Origin: Flocculibacter collagenilyticus
GTDB taxonomy: Bacteria; Pseudomonadota; Gammaproteobacteria; Enterobacterales; Alteromonadaceae
NCBI RefSeq assembly: GCF_016469335.1
Contig: NZ_CP059888.1
Span: forward strand, 3,547,899 to 3,611,898
DNA: 64,000 bases
Direction of reading: 5' to 3'
Part shown: positions 56,123 to 64,000 of the stretch, in pieces
Layout of the letters: every line of letters begins with the position of its first letter
Position numbering within the stretch: position 1 is the stretch's first letter
Program-made: the position numbers and the translations under genes
The notes under the pieces: model-generated
The model's input: only the letters and a program-made list of their open reading frames with translations
Database searches by the model: none
Told to the model about the DNA's origin: nothing

Positions 56123-56530
56123 ATGCAATTAAACCAAGTCACCTTAACCGTATTTGATATGGCAGAAGCGGTTACATTTTATCAATGTATGGGCTTTGAA
56201 CTGATTGTTGATACGCCTCATTACGCCCGCTTTTTGTGCCCTGAAGGTAATGCCACATTTTCGCTTTCGTTAGCGGATAAACCACAGCAAACGGCAACAA
56301 ACTCATCAACGGTAACTCCTAGTAGCTCAACAACTATTTATTTTGAGCATGAACAACTCGACACGTTAGTTGCTGCTTTAATTGAAAAAGGCATTGTATT
56401 TGAACAGTTACCACAAGATATGCGTTATTTATGGCGAGAAGCGGTGCTATTTGACCCAAGCGGGAATAAAATAAAGCTTTATTGGGCTGGAGAAAACCGC
56501 ATTAACCCGCCGTGGCGAGTTAATACGTAA
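56123..56530 (+). CDS. VOC (glyoxalase/bleomycin-resistance) family protein
   Basis: A 135 aa protein of the vicinal-oxygen-chelate fold, with two beta-alpha-beta units: QVTLTVFDMAEAVTFYQCMGFELIVDTPHYARFLCPEG and REAVLFDPSGNKIKLYWAGENRINPPW. The DPSGNKI motif is typical; metal ligands look only partly conserved, so enzymatic activity is uncertain. It starts 2 bases after mgtC, so the two are probably cotranscribed. Confidence 0.85.
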   Translation: MQLNQVTLTVFDMAEAVTFYQCMGFELIVDTPHYARFLCPEGNATFSLSLADKPQQTATNSSTVTPSSSTTIYFEHEQLDTLVAALIEKGIVFEQLPQDMRYLWREAVLFDPSGNKIKLYWAGENRINPPWRVNT

Positions 56531-56560
56531 TATATCGATTTCAGATAAACGCGCTAGCTA

Positions 56561-57019
56561 TTAAACTTGCTTAACATGCCAAGTTCCCACGTCTACTTTC
56601 ACAACTTTGACTTTACTATTAGCTGGGATTAATTCATCGCTGTATAGCTTCCATGTAATCCCCGAGTAAGCGTAGCTTGAATCGCCATTCGGTGTAATCG
56701 CATGCTCACAAGTAAACTCATAACCGTCAAAATCTGTCGCTACTTGCTTGATTCCTTGCGTTTTTTGCATGCGCTTTAACGGTTGCCATAATAGTCCAGC
56801 GCTAACTGCCGTGATCACCGCTAAGCTTACAATCACTTGAATCCAATTAGTTAAGATATCAGCGAAAACTAATCCACCCGTGATGATCGCGGCCACACCT
56901 AAGAAGAATAAAAAGAAGGTAGAGAAGCCTAAAATAACAACTTCAATAATGAGTAATGCAATACCTGCCAGTATCAAGTACTGATATACGTCTTGCGGTA
57001 ACATCGCTTGCTGTAACAT
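56561..57019 (-). CDS. NfeD family membrane protein
   Basis: A 152 aa protein with two to three N-terminal TM helices (YLILAGIALLIIEVVILGFSTFFLFFLGVAAIITGGLVF, VIVSLAVITAVSAGLLW) and a C-terminal OB-fold domain (CEHAITPNGDSSYAYSGITWKLYSDELIPANSKVKVVKVDVGTWHV). It follows the stomatin-like gene by 59 bases; NfeD and stomatin homologues form a conserved membrane pair with probable roles in membrane microdomain and protein quality control. Confidence 0.88.
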   Translation of the reverse strand: MLQQAMLPQDVYQYLILAGIALLIIEVVILGFSTFFLFFLGVAAIITGGLVFADILTNWIQVIVSLAVITAVSAGLLWQPLKRMQKTQGIKQVATDFDGYEFTCEHAITPNGDSSYAYSGITWKLYSDELIPANSKVKVVKVDVGTWHVKQV

Positions 57020-57078
57020 TATTTACTCCTTACATTTTACGGGATTAATGATGTTGCTAGGCAACATCATTAACAGTC

Positions 57079-58017
57079 TTAATTTGATTTATTAAGTGTA
57101 TTAATAATACTCATTGCTTGCGTAACCACTGAAGCCGCTTCTGTACTTCCATCTGGCAATAGCACCACGGAAGACTCTTTCGCAATAGCTTCTTTTGCTT
57201 CAATTGCTTTTGTCGCTAGGTCTAATTGCATCGCTTTTTGCCCTTCATGAGTAGCAGCGGCACGACCAACCGTTTCAAGCGCTTCAGCTTGTGCAAATGC
57301 AACGGCTTTAATCGCTTCGGCTTCACCTTGTGCTTTAAGCACTTGTTCTGCTTTTTCAGCTTCCGCAGCTAGTACGCGCGACTGTTTTTCACCTTCCGCA
57401 ACATTAATGGCCGCTTGGCGCTGACCTTCAGACTCTAATACTTGTGCACGACGCTCACGTTCGGCCTTCATTTGGCGCTCCATGGCATCGAGTACTGACG
57501 TTGGCGGTACAATATCTTTTATTTCGTAACGCATAACCTGCACGCCCCATGTCGCACTTGCCTCGTTAAGCGCAATCACGATATTGGTATTAAGCTGCTC
57601 ACGGCTTTCAAACGTTTCGTCCATGTTCATTTTACCCAACTCGCTACGCATGGTTGTTTGCGCTAGCTGAATCACGGCAAAAACATAGTCTTCTACGCCA
57701 TAGGTTGCTTTGTATGGGTCAAGCACACGAAAATACAACACACCATCAACCACTAACGAAATGTTATCTTTAGTAATAACTGACTGGCCTTGCACGTCAA
57801 ATGCTTGTTCTTTTAATGAACGGTCGGCAGAAATTTTGTCCATAAATGGCACAATAAAATTTAGTCCTGCTTCAATTGTGGTACGATATTTACCAAATCG
57901 TTCAACAAGATAGGCGCGATTCTGCGGCACAAATTGTATGCTCGATTTTAAAATAACCAGAACAAATATCAGTAAGGCGAATTGATAAGTAAAAATATAA
58001 TTTTGTAATAATTCCAT
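57079..58017 (-). CDS. qmcA: SPFH/stomatin-like membrane protein (QmcA-like)
   Basis: A 312 aa protein with one N-terminal TM anchor (FALLIFVLVILKSSIQFVP) and an SPFH/Band 7 domain (NRAYLVERFGKYRTTIEAGLNFIVPF, SVITKDNISLVVDGVLYFRVLDPYKATYGVEDY). A coiled coil follows (MERQMKAERERRAQVLESEGQRQAAINVAEGEKQ). Matches QmcA/YbbK. Forms oligomeric membrane scaffolds with FtsH-type partners. It is the upstream gene of the nfeD pair, as usual. Confidence 0.92.
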   Translation of the reverse strand: MELLQNYIFTYQFALLIFVLVILKSSIQFVPQNRAYLVERFGKYRTTIEAGLNFIVPFMDKISADRSLKEQAFDVQGQSVITKDNISLVVDGVLYFRVLDPYKATYGVEDYVFAVIQLAQTTMRSELGKMNMDETFESREQLNTNIVIALNEASATWGVQVMRYEIKDIVPPTSVLDAMERQMKAERERRAQVLESEGQRQAAINVAEGEKQSRVLAAEAEKAEQVLKAQGEAEAIKAVAFAQAEALETVGRAAATHEGQKAMQLDLATKAIEAKEAIAKESSVVLLPDGSTEAASVVTQAMSIINTLNKSN

Positions 58018-58271
58018 GGTATATACCTATTTAACCCAAATAGCTTGGGAGCGTAACATTGATCGTGATAGTAACGACACATTCTTAATTAAACAGAGCA
58101 TGACGCTTCTTATGATGATGTAAAAAACGCTAGTATATACCGCTGAGGGATCTCATACCAATTTGCTTAAAATCACCTTACAAAATCGTATTCAAAACGG
58201 GTGTAATTACATCTAATTAAATTTAAAAATCGTCTATTCTAATAGATCAACCAATTTATAGGGGCACTACT

Positions 58272-58742
58272 ATGCATGGTAATAAAAAGGTCATTGACAG
58301 TTTAAACCGCTTATTAGAAAACGAGCTTTCCGCTATTGATCAATACTTTATTCACTCTCGCATGTATCAAGACTGGGGTTACGATAAATTGTACGAACGT
58401 TTAGATCATGAAATGGATGAAGAAAAACAACACTGCGATTGGATTATTAAACGTATTCTGTTTTTAGAAGGTACGCCAAATATGTCTAAGCGTCGCCCTT
58501 TATTAATAGGTGATGATGTTGAATCGATGATGAAGAATGATTTAACACTGGAATTAGAAGTAGTAAAAGCAGTACGAGAAGTGATTGCCATTTGTGAAGC
58601 AGAGCACGATTACGAAAGTCGTAATATTTTACAAAAGCTGTTATTTGATACTGAAGAAGATCACGTATTTTGGCTAGAACAGCAAGTTGGCTTAATCGAT
58701 AAAATTGGTTTGCCAAATTACATCCAATCTCAAATGGGCTAG
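58272..58742 (+). CDS. Bacterioferritin, ferroxidase-competent subunit lacking the heme Met
   Basis: A 156 aa ferritin-fold subunit. By alignment with E. coli Bfr, all six ferroxidase ligands are present: Glu in ENELSAIDQY, Glu and His in DEEKQHCDW, Glu in REVIAICEA, Glu and His in EEDHVFW. The heme-ligand Met52 position holds Lys. Only this subunit can oxidise iron, while heme must come from the partner. The next gene, 30 bases downstream, encodes a second Bfr subunit with the opposite pattern. Cytoplasmic iron storage shell; Bfd, encoded nearby, releases iron from it. Confidence 0.92.
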   Translation: MHGNKKVIDSLNRLLENELSAIDQYFIHSRMYQDWGYDKLYERLDHEMDEEKQHCDWIIKRILFLEGTPNMSKRRPLLIGDDVESMMKNDLTLELEVVKAVREVIAICEAEHDYESRNILQKLLFDTEEDHVFWLEQQVGLIDKIGLPNYIQSQMG

Positions 58743-58772
58743 TACTAATTTAACGACTGTAGGATATACGAA

Positions 58773-59237
58773 ATGAAAAGCGAAAAATCTGTCATCATGC
58801 AACTAAACAACGTACTAGCTAACGAGCTTATTGCTATTAACCAGTACTTTTTACATGCACGCATGTTTAAAAATTGGGGATTTAACAAGCTAAATAGTGC
58901 TGACTATAAACGTTCTATTCAAGCCATGAAAAATGCTGATTACCTAATGGAACGTATTTTATTTTTAGAAGGTTTACCCAACGTACAAGATTTAGGTCGC
59001 TTGATGATTGGTGAAGACAGCGAAGAAATGATTGGCGCTAACTTAAAGCTTGAAATGCAAAGTTTACCAACACTTAAAGATGCAATTAAACATTGCGAAG
59101 ATCACAACGACTATATAAGCCGCAAGTTATTAACTGAAATATTAACTAGCGCAGAAGCGCATATTGATTGGCTTGAAGAGCAGCAAGGCTTAATTAAAAG
59201 TATTGGAATTAAAAACTATTTACAGTCTCAGTGTTAA
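58773..59237 (+). CDS. Bacterioferritin, heme-binding subunit with degraded ferroxidase site
   Basis: A 154 aa ferritin-fold subunit similar to E. coli Bfr along its length (RILFLEGLPNVQDLGRLMIGED). It retains the heme Met (IQAMKNADY, at Met52), but the ferroxidase residues are altered: Glu51 to Ala, His54 to Asn, Glu127 to Ala, and Glu94 position Asp. It probably mixes with the upstream subunit to form a heteropolymer, as shown in Neisseria and Magnetospirillum, and carries heme and inter-subunit electron transfer. Confidence 0.92.
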   Translation: MKSEKSVIMQLNNVLANELIAINQYFLHARMFKNWGFNKLNSADYKRSIQAMKNADYLMERILFLEGLPNVQDLGRLMIGEDSEEMIGANLKLEMQSLPTLKDAIKHCEDHNDYISRKLLTEILTSAEAHIDWLEEQQGLIKSIGIKNYLQSQC

Positions 59238-59307
59238 AAACGTTACGTTAAAGGCATTGTTATAATGGACGTTGCGACATAAGCACGCATAAGCGTAGGT
59301 TATTTGT

Positions 59308-59502
59308 TTACGCAACGCACGGCTGTGGTTCTGCAATTTGTAATAGTTTACGGTTAAGTACTTTTTTTGTGCACTGTGTACACTTGCCACACTGTGAAGT
59401 AACTTTTAACTCCTGACGAAGTTGCTTCATGGTGGTTGCACCGTTATCTATTGATTTTTCAATTGTTTTGTCTGTTACACCATGGCAGATACAAACGTAC
59501 AT
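59308..59502 (-). CDS. bfd: Bacterioferritin-associated ferredoxin Bfd
   Basis: A 64 aa [2Fe-2S] protein with the Bfd ligands CICHG and CGKCTQC. It donates electrons to bacterioferritin heme to reduce and mobilise stored iron. It is convergent with the two bacterioferritin genes, with 70 bases between. A 7-1-7 Fur box at 59554 lies 52 bases upstream of its ATG, so it is induced under iron starvation. An IS element has inserted just upstream of that box. Confidence 0.93.
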   Translation of the reverse strand: MYVCICHGVTDKTIEKSIDNGATTMKQLRQELKVTSQCGKCTQCTKKVLNRKLLQIAEPQPCVA

Positions 59503-59553
59503 ATCAAACTTATCTCTATCTGATCAAAAAACACCCACGCATACTAATCTAAA

Positions 59554-59568
59554 TGATAATGATTATCA
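59554..59568. promoter_or_regulatory. Fur box of bfd
   Basis: TGATAAT-G-ATTATCA is a perfect 7-1-7 inverted repeat, the Fur consensus core. It lies 52-66 bases upstream of bfd and 20 bases from the left end of the ISAs1-family element. Confidence 0.9.
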
Positions 59569-59588
59569 AGAATAAATACGAGTACGTC

Positions 59589-60807
59589 CAGGGCAAGATC
59601 ATTATAAATTGAACTAAATGATAGTTTCATGATCAGAGCGGGAAATAATAACTACAGGTTTCCTAGCATGACCAACAACTTCATCACTTACTTTTCCATC
59701 ATAGAAGACCCGCGAATAGACCGTTGTAAAAAGCATGAGTTGATAGATATTTTATTTTTATCTATCTGTGCCGTGCTATCAGGCGCAGAAGGCTGGGAAG
59801 ATATCGAAGATTTCGGACATGTAAAAATTGACTGGTTAAAGCGTTATCTCCCCTTTGCAAATGGTATTCCCAAGCATGACACCATAGCCCGAGTAATGAG
59901 CCGTTTAGACCCTGTAGCCATTCAAACCAGCTTTATCAATTGGGTAAATGAAATCGCCGAGCAAGTGGATGGCGAAGTTATCGCCATTGATGGAAAAGCC
60001 GCTCGTAGAAGCTTCACAACCAAAGACAGAAAGAACCCGTTGCATATGGTCAGTGCATGGAGTTGTGGCAATGGTCTGGTACTAGGACAACAAAAAGTAG
60101 ATGATAAATCCAATGAGATAACAGCCATCCCCAAGCTGCTGGATTTACTTGATGTAAAAGGTGCAACCGTTACGTTAGACGCCATGGGATGTCAGCACGC
60201 AATTACAAAGAAAATTCAATCCAAAGGTGCTGATTACGTCATTGCACTAAAAGGCAATCAAAGTACACTCAATGAAGAGGTTCAAGCATGGTTTCATAAG
60301 TGCCACAGAGAAAAACTCGCTAACACAGCTCATAGTATTTATGAGCACATTGACAGCGGCCATGGTCGAATAGAAGAAAGAACGTGTACCCAATTGGAAA
60401 TTGATAACAATTGGATAACCGATAATGAAAACTGGAGCAGTATTCAAACGGTTGTCAGTGTAGAATCTAAGCGTCATATTGGAGATAAAATGACTTCCGA
60501 AACGCGTTATTACATCAGCTCATTAGGACTAAATGCAGAACGATTAAATGGCATAATTCGCAATCACTGGGGCGTTGAAAACTGCTTACACTGGACGCTA
60601 GATATGACATTCCATGAAGACGATTCACGTATTAGGCGGGGCAATGCAGCTGAAGTCATGAATGCATTTAGAAAATTGGCGTTGAATATTGTGAAAACAG
60701 ATACAACGAAAAAAGCCAGCATGAAACGAAAGCTAAAAATGGCGGCATTAGATGATGATTTTAGAGCCGAGTTACTTCTGAGGGGAAATTAAAATGCTCT
60801 TGCCCTG
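59589..60807 (+). mobile_element. Complete ISAs1-family insertion sequence
   Basis: A 1219-base element with terminal inverted repeats opening CAGGGCAAGATCATT on the left and CAGGGCAAGAGCATT on the complement of the right end. A perfect 10-bp target duplication CGAGTACGTC flanks it (59579-59588 and 60808-60817). The intact transposase and clean duplication indicate recent insertion. Confidence 0.94.
59668..60792 (+). CDS. ISAs1-family transposase
   Basis: A 374 aa DDE transposase of the ISAs1 family. The N-terminal domain is FSIIEDPRIDRCKKHELIDILFLSICAVLSGAEGWEDIE; the catalytic residues lie in IAIDGKAARRS, VTLDAMGCQ and HWGVENCLHWTLDMTFHEDDSR. I choose ATG 59668 over 59629 because AGG lies upstream and it matches the family start. 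The frame is complete. Confidence 0.93.
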   Translation: MTNNFITYFSIIEDPRIDRCKKHELIDILFLSICAVLSGAEGWEDIEDFGHVKIDWLKRYLPFANGIPKHDTIARVMSRLDPVAIQTSFINWVNEIAEQVDGEVIAIDGKAARRSFTTKDRKNPLHMVSAWSCGNGLVLGQQKVDDKSNEITAIPKLLDLLDVKGATVTLDAMGCQHAITKKIQSKGADYVIALKGNQSTLNEEVQAWFHKCHREKLANTAHSIYEHIDSGHGRIEERTCTQLEIDNNWITDNENWSSIQTVVSVESKRHIGDKMTSETRYYISSLGLNAERLNGIIRNHWGVENCLHWTLDMTFHEDDSRIRRGNAAEVMNAFRKLALNIVKTDTTKKASMKRKLKMAALDDDFRAELLLRGN

Positions 60808-61077
60808 CGAGTACGTCTTATTTAGCTTTATGATATGAGTATAGATCTGAACTTCTCAGTTGCAAGGTACGCAGGGTCAGTTTTTCTACCGCAAATATTT
60901 AAATCTATGTTGTTTAATATATGTTTCTAAAAATATGTTGCTTATTAAAAGTTGTAGCAAGGAAAACACAGGGATTGCCATATTTTTGCCAGTATTGATC
61001 ATTACATCGCCATCACACAACACGTAAGAAGTAGCTACTATTTGAAGATATAACAATAACTCTATCAATAACGCCTT

Positions 61078-62001
61078 ATGAACCATGCACCTAACAACCT
61101 AAATCAGCTACTTTTTCAGACTTATCACTATTTAATAAACGCGGTGCTTTGCATCCTCTTATTTTTTCCTACTATGGCTGTGGCGAAGCCTGATCCCCAC
61201 TCTATTCAAAAAGAGCCCTATAGTAATCAAAAACAATTAGGTAATGTATGTGAGGAAGGTAATGCACAATGCACTTTTGTACTGCTTAAAGAATCTGAGC
61301 CGAATACGGTTGTAATACATAACTTAACACGTGCAATGCAGCAATTTTCGCCGTTTTCAACGTTTAAAATAGCAAGCAGCTTAATTGCGTTAGATACAAA
61401 AGCAGTCACCGACATTGAATCGCAAATATTATTAAGAGACGAGCAACGCTTTCCTACACAGCAGTGGTGGCGAGCTAGCTGGACTGAACAACAGCATAAT
61501 CTTAAATCCGCCTTTCAGCACTCTGCATTACCCTTATTTCAAACCTTGACCGTAAAAATAGGCAAACCTACATTTGCTAAATATGTTCGCCAATTTAATT
61601 ATGGCAATAGCGATGTGAGCGGCCCAGTCGATAGCTTCTGGCTTAATAACAGCTTAAAAATTTCGGCATTAGAGCAAGTAAACTTTCTACGCAACATACG
61701 ATTACAAAAACTAGGTGTGGCAGAGAGCACCTATCAGCATTTTAAGCAGGTAATGCGAGTAAACGAGTCTCGTCATCCGGCTGAAAAACAACTCATCAAC
61801 GATTATCATTTATATGCCAAAACGGGCACCGGCAGAATTGATAAAAATACGGTCATTGGTTGGTATGTTGGCTATCTCGAAACAACAGATAAACAAGACA
61901 CTTACTATTTTGCCTTTAATATCACAGCACCAACTTACCAAGGCTTACTAAAAAAACGCAAAGGGCTTGCCATTACGCTGTTAAATAGGCACCTAAACTA
62001 A
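61078..62001 (+). CDS. Class D (OXA-type) beta-lactamase-like protein
   Basis: A 307 aa protein with an N-terminal export segment (INAVLCILLFFPTMAVA). Class D motifs are present: STFK (active-site Ser and carbamylatable Lys) in FSPFSTFKIASSLIAL, YGN in FNYGNSDV, WLNNSLKIS and the KTG triad in YAKTGTGRIDKN. The second motif, normally SxV, reads SAL (QHSALPLFQTL). That change could alter turnover. The leader and active-site motifs point to a periplasmic hydrolase or penicillin-binding sensor; activity against beta-lactams needs a test. It begins 261 bases after the ISAs1 right end and its end overlaps the next convergent gene by 4 bases. Confidence 0.87.
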   Translation: MNHAPNNLNQLLFQTYHYLINAVLCILLFFPTMAVAKPDPHSIQKEPYSNQKQLGNVCEEGNAQCTFVLLKESEPNTVVIHNLTRAMQQFSPFSTFKIASSLIALDTKAVTDIESQILLRDEQRFPTQQWWRASWTEQQHNLKSAFQHSALPLFQTLTVKIGKPTFAKYVRQFNYGNSDVSGPVDSFWLNNSLKISALEQVNFLRNIRLQKLGVAESTYQHFKQVMRVNESRHPAEKQLINDYHLYAKTGTGRIDKNTVIGWYVGYLETTDKQDTYYFAFNITAPTYQGLLKKRKGLAITLLNRHLN

Positions 62002-62531
62002 AATGATTTAATTGCTTGTTTAAACTGCCCATTTCTAACTTTACGGTAAATCTCGCGTTCTACTGCAATAAGCGCATCTTCTTTATTGCCACCCGGTACG
62101 GTGGCTTTTACCTGATTATCACAATTGGCACAAATAAAATGAGTTTTATAAACTTGCCCATAAAGGCTGCGGCCTTTATCTTCGTTATATAATAACTCAT
62201 CATCACATTCAGGACAGTAACACCATAAGCTTATCATCGTATTATCTTGCCAACGCCAGCGCCAAACTGCACCAAACAGGCGATCTTTTTTATAACGCTG
62301 ATAGTGTGGCGTACTTTGCTTTTTAAGGGCAAATATGCAGATTAGCGTTGTTAACAGCAATAACGTACATATTATTAATACTAACCATATTGGTACTGCG
62401 ATGGTGTGAACTAACCAACTAAAAATATTACTCTCCTCATTTTGCTGATGAACACTTATCAAGTACATCGTTAATATAGCGCAAACTACGTATTTCCCGC
62501 ATACAAACGTTTCTGTAAATTTATTTTGCAT
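61998..62531 (-). CDS. Membrane protein with zinc-ribbon domain, unknown function
   Basis: A 177 aa protein with two N-terminal TM helices (KYVVCAILTMYLISV, IAVPIWLVLIICTLLLLTTLICIFAL) and a cytoplasmic zinc-ribbon-like part with two CxxC knuckles (CYCPECDDELLYNEDKG and HFICANCDNQVKATVPGG). No family recognised. It converges on the beta-lactamase gene with a 4-base overlap. Confidence 0.7.
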   Translation of the reverse strand: MQNKFTETFVCGKYVVCAILTMYLISVHQQNEESNIFSWLVHTIAVPIWLVLIICTLLLLTTLICIFALKKQSTPHYQRYKKDRLFGAVWRWRWQDNTMISLWCYCPECDDELLYNEDKGRSLYGQVYKTHFICANCDNQVKATVPGGNKEDALIAVEREIYRKVRNGQFKQAIKSF

Positions 62532-62597
62532 TATTTGTTACAAAAAAATAAACTAGCTAAAAATTAGTCACACTACTTAATAACACGGACTGTTTAC

Positions 62598-64000
62598 ATG
62601 CTGACTCAAGATCCCTTTAGTTTAACGTTAGATTTTACGCCTAAAAAGCAACTCTGCTTTGATGATCCTTTCGACGTTGAGATGATTTATCCCAAACGGC
62701 CCATTGTGCTGCCACCGCACATACCCGCACAACAGTTGCCACAAGAAGTGCGCATAAAATTAAAGCCACATGCAAGCCATTGGATTGTACCTAAGCAACA
62801 AGCACAAAGCAGCTCGCGTAGTACCACCATACGCGCAGATCATCATACGCAACTATTTATTAAGAAAAACAATACGTGGACACCCGTTCGCACTGCATTA
62901 ACGTCACAATACCATCCATCAAACCTGCTTATTATAAAAAATAAAGCCGCTTTTAAATCAACTAAACAACACTGTTCGCCAGCGCCAATAGTGCCACCGC
63001 CTTTATCTAATCAAGCAAAAAACCCATTTATAGCACCGCGCACCAATGCGGTTCACGGACAGACAAACACGACCGCAGCGGTTATTCCAATTAGTGTTGA
63101 TCAAGCCGCCGATGAAGATGAAAAGCGTATTATTATTAATATTGAAGGTGACCGCACAATCAGTATTACAGCTCGTGGTGAAGGTATAACCTTATGCCGT
63201 AACAACCAAGGCTACACTGAAAATCGCTTACTGTTCGCCAAGTTAAAAGAAACGGGCAACTATAAAATAGATGCAAAAATTGCCGGTGTGCCTGAACAAC
63301 CAATCGCCCCAAGTATGCCCTATAGCGATTACTTAGACGCAAACAAAGTGGCAGATCTCAATATTGGTGAAAACGGTGGCATGCAACTACTTAACCACCA
63401 AGTTAATGGCAATGGCTACCCAGAAATAACGTTACTAGCACAACCGCCCACTTTCGGCGTGTTTTTTGATGGTACAGGCAATAACCGCATTAATGACAAC
63501 AAAGTGATTGGCGATGATAAAGAGCCGACTAATGTGGCTAAGTTGTACGAGCTATACAATATCGGAAATTACATCGGATATCATTACTCTGAAGGTATTG
63601 GCACCAAAGCAGGTAAAAGTGACACCACGCTGGATTTAGCATTAGCTTATTCATTTGATGAACGACTAGTAGAAACTATTGAAGAGACACGAAATTTTTT
63701 CAAAGAATTTGCTTACATAAAAGTCGGCATCATCGATATCTTTGGTTTTAGCCGTGGTGCGTCACAAGCGCGCGCTTTTGCTAACCAAGTGCATTATATT
63801 AATCGTAACCAGCCTGACTTTTGGGGCGGTGCGAAAGTCATGGTGCGCTTTTTGGGGATATTCGATACCGTTGCCTCCACCATGGGCGACGGCGATGATG
63901 ATCATAGCGAAATGGCCGTAAATGACGAACTTGATGTCGATATTAATTTAGATATTAGCGAAACCACCGCGGCACAAGTCATGCACCTTGTTGCCTATGA
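62598..64000 (+). CDS. DUF2235 (Tle1-like) hydrolase, cut by the window end
   Basis: Open from ATG 62598 to the window edge, at least 467 residues. An N-terminal extension of about 285 residues shows no recognisable family (proline-rich to about 160, then a beta-rich segment RIIINIEGDRTISITARGEG). The DUF2235 domain follows: FGVFFDGTGNNRINDN, YSEGIGTKAG, the nucleophile elbow IFGFSRGASQARAFANQ, and VRFLGIFDTVAS. This is the catalytic type of Tle1 type VI phospholipase effectors. No VgrG or immunity gene is visible in the window. The C-terminus is missing. Confidence 0.85.
   Translation, partial: MLTQDPFSLTLDFTPKKQLCFDDPFDVEMIYPKRPIVLPPHIPAQQLPQEVRIKLKPHASHWIVPKQQAQSSSRSTTIRADHHTQLFIKKNNTWTPVRTALTSQYHPSNLLIIKNKAAFKSTKQHCSPAPIVPPPLSNQAKNPFIAPRTNAVHGQTNTTAAVIPISVDQAADEDEKRIIINIEGDRTISITARGEGITLCRNNQGYTENRLLFAKLKETGNYKIDAKIAGVPEQPIAPSMPYSDYLDANKVADLNIGENGGMQLLNHQVNGNGYPEITLLAQPPTFGVFFDGTGNNRINDNKVIGDDKEPTNVAKLYELYNIGNYIGYHYSEGIGTKAGKSDTTLDLALAYSFDERLVETIEETRNFFKEFAYIKVGIIDIFGFSRGASQARAFANQVHYINRNQPDFWGGAKVMVRFLGIFDTVASTMGDGDDDHSEMAVNDELDVDINLDISETTAAQVMHLVAY

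Noticed and set aside
1-64000. CRISPR arrays, tRNA or rRNA genes
   Set aside because: No regularly spaced repeats, tRNA-like cloverleaf or rRNA blocks were noticed by eye; a covariance scan would settle small RNA genes.

Overview
The window is chromosomal DNA of a marine-type gammaproteobacterium, most likely from the Alteromonadales (inferred, not proven). The basis is the conserved order gpmI-envC-yibQ, ftsY-ftsE-ftsX near rpoH and rsmD, ompR-envZ-pckA with greB, plus ubiC-ubiA, yhgN, topB, MgtC and a bacterioferritin pair, with proteins close to the E. coli/Vibrio forms. No rRNA, tRNA or CRISPR array was seen.

Layout. 1-12 kb is core: gpmI (cut by the window edge), envC, an S41 protease, yibQ, rpoH behind a perfect CIRCE operator, an EAL-HDOD regulator, ftsXEY, rsmD, an HNH nuclease and a YjaG-type protein. 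12-18 kb holds a DUF2235 hydrolase fused to a C-terminal PilZ domain and a very large secreted subtilase with a GlyGly-CTERM tail. 18-26 kb has pckA, envZ/ompR, a 14-blade Reg_prop sensor with GGDEF, and greB. 26-30.4 kb is an accessory strip of same-strand genes separated by attC-like sites, read here as a small integron cassette array without an integrase (CALIN). It includes a Phd/ParE toxin-antitoxin pair, a secreted trypsin, a LysE exporter, DUF1330 and DoxX proteins.

30-40.5 kb has a coiled-coil protein, yhgN, an HD-GYP response regulator, ubiA/ubiC and an ArsR-GAPDH-ArsJ arsenate detoxification operon behind a perfect palindromic operator. At 40.5-41.4 kb lies an intact IS5-family element, followed directly by a three-gene Lamassu/DdmABC-like (ABC-3C) defence operon (Cap4-type nuclease, small middle component, SMC/Rad50-like ATPase) at 41.6-45.8 kb. 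46-52 kb has a chemoreceptor paired with a periplasmic binding protein, then topB. 52-55.5 kb is an uncharacterised three-gene envelope module (OmpA-like lipoprotein, four-TM coiled-coil protein, periplasmic protein). 55.6-59.5 kb has MgtC, a VOC protein, NfeD/stomatin, two complementary bacterioferritin subunits and Fur-regulated bfd. An intact ISAs1-family element sits beside the Fur box. The window ends with a class D beta-lactamase-like protein, a zinc-ribbon membrane protein and the start of a second, Tle1-like DUF2235 protein.

Themes. Cyclic-di-GMP signalling recurs (EAL-HDOD, GGDEF, HD-GYP, PilZ fusion), and heat-shock control appears to join HrcA/CIRCE with sigma-32. Horizontal material is concentrated at 26-30 kb, 40.5-46 kb and 59.6-60.8 kb.
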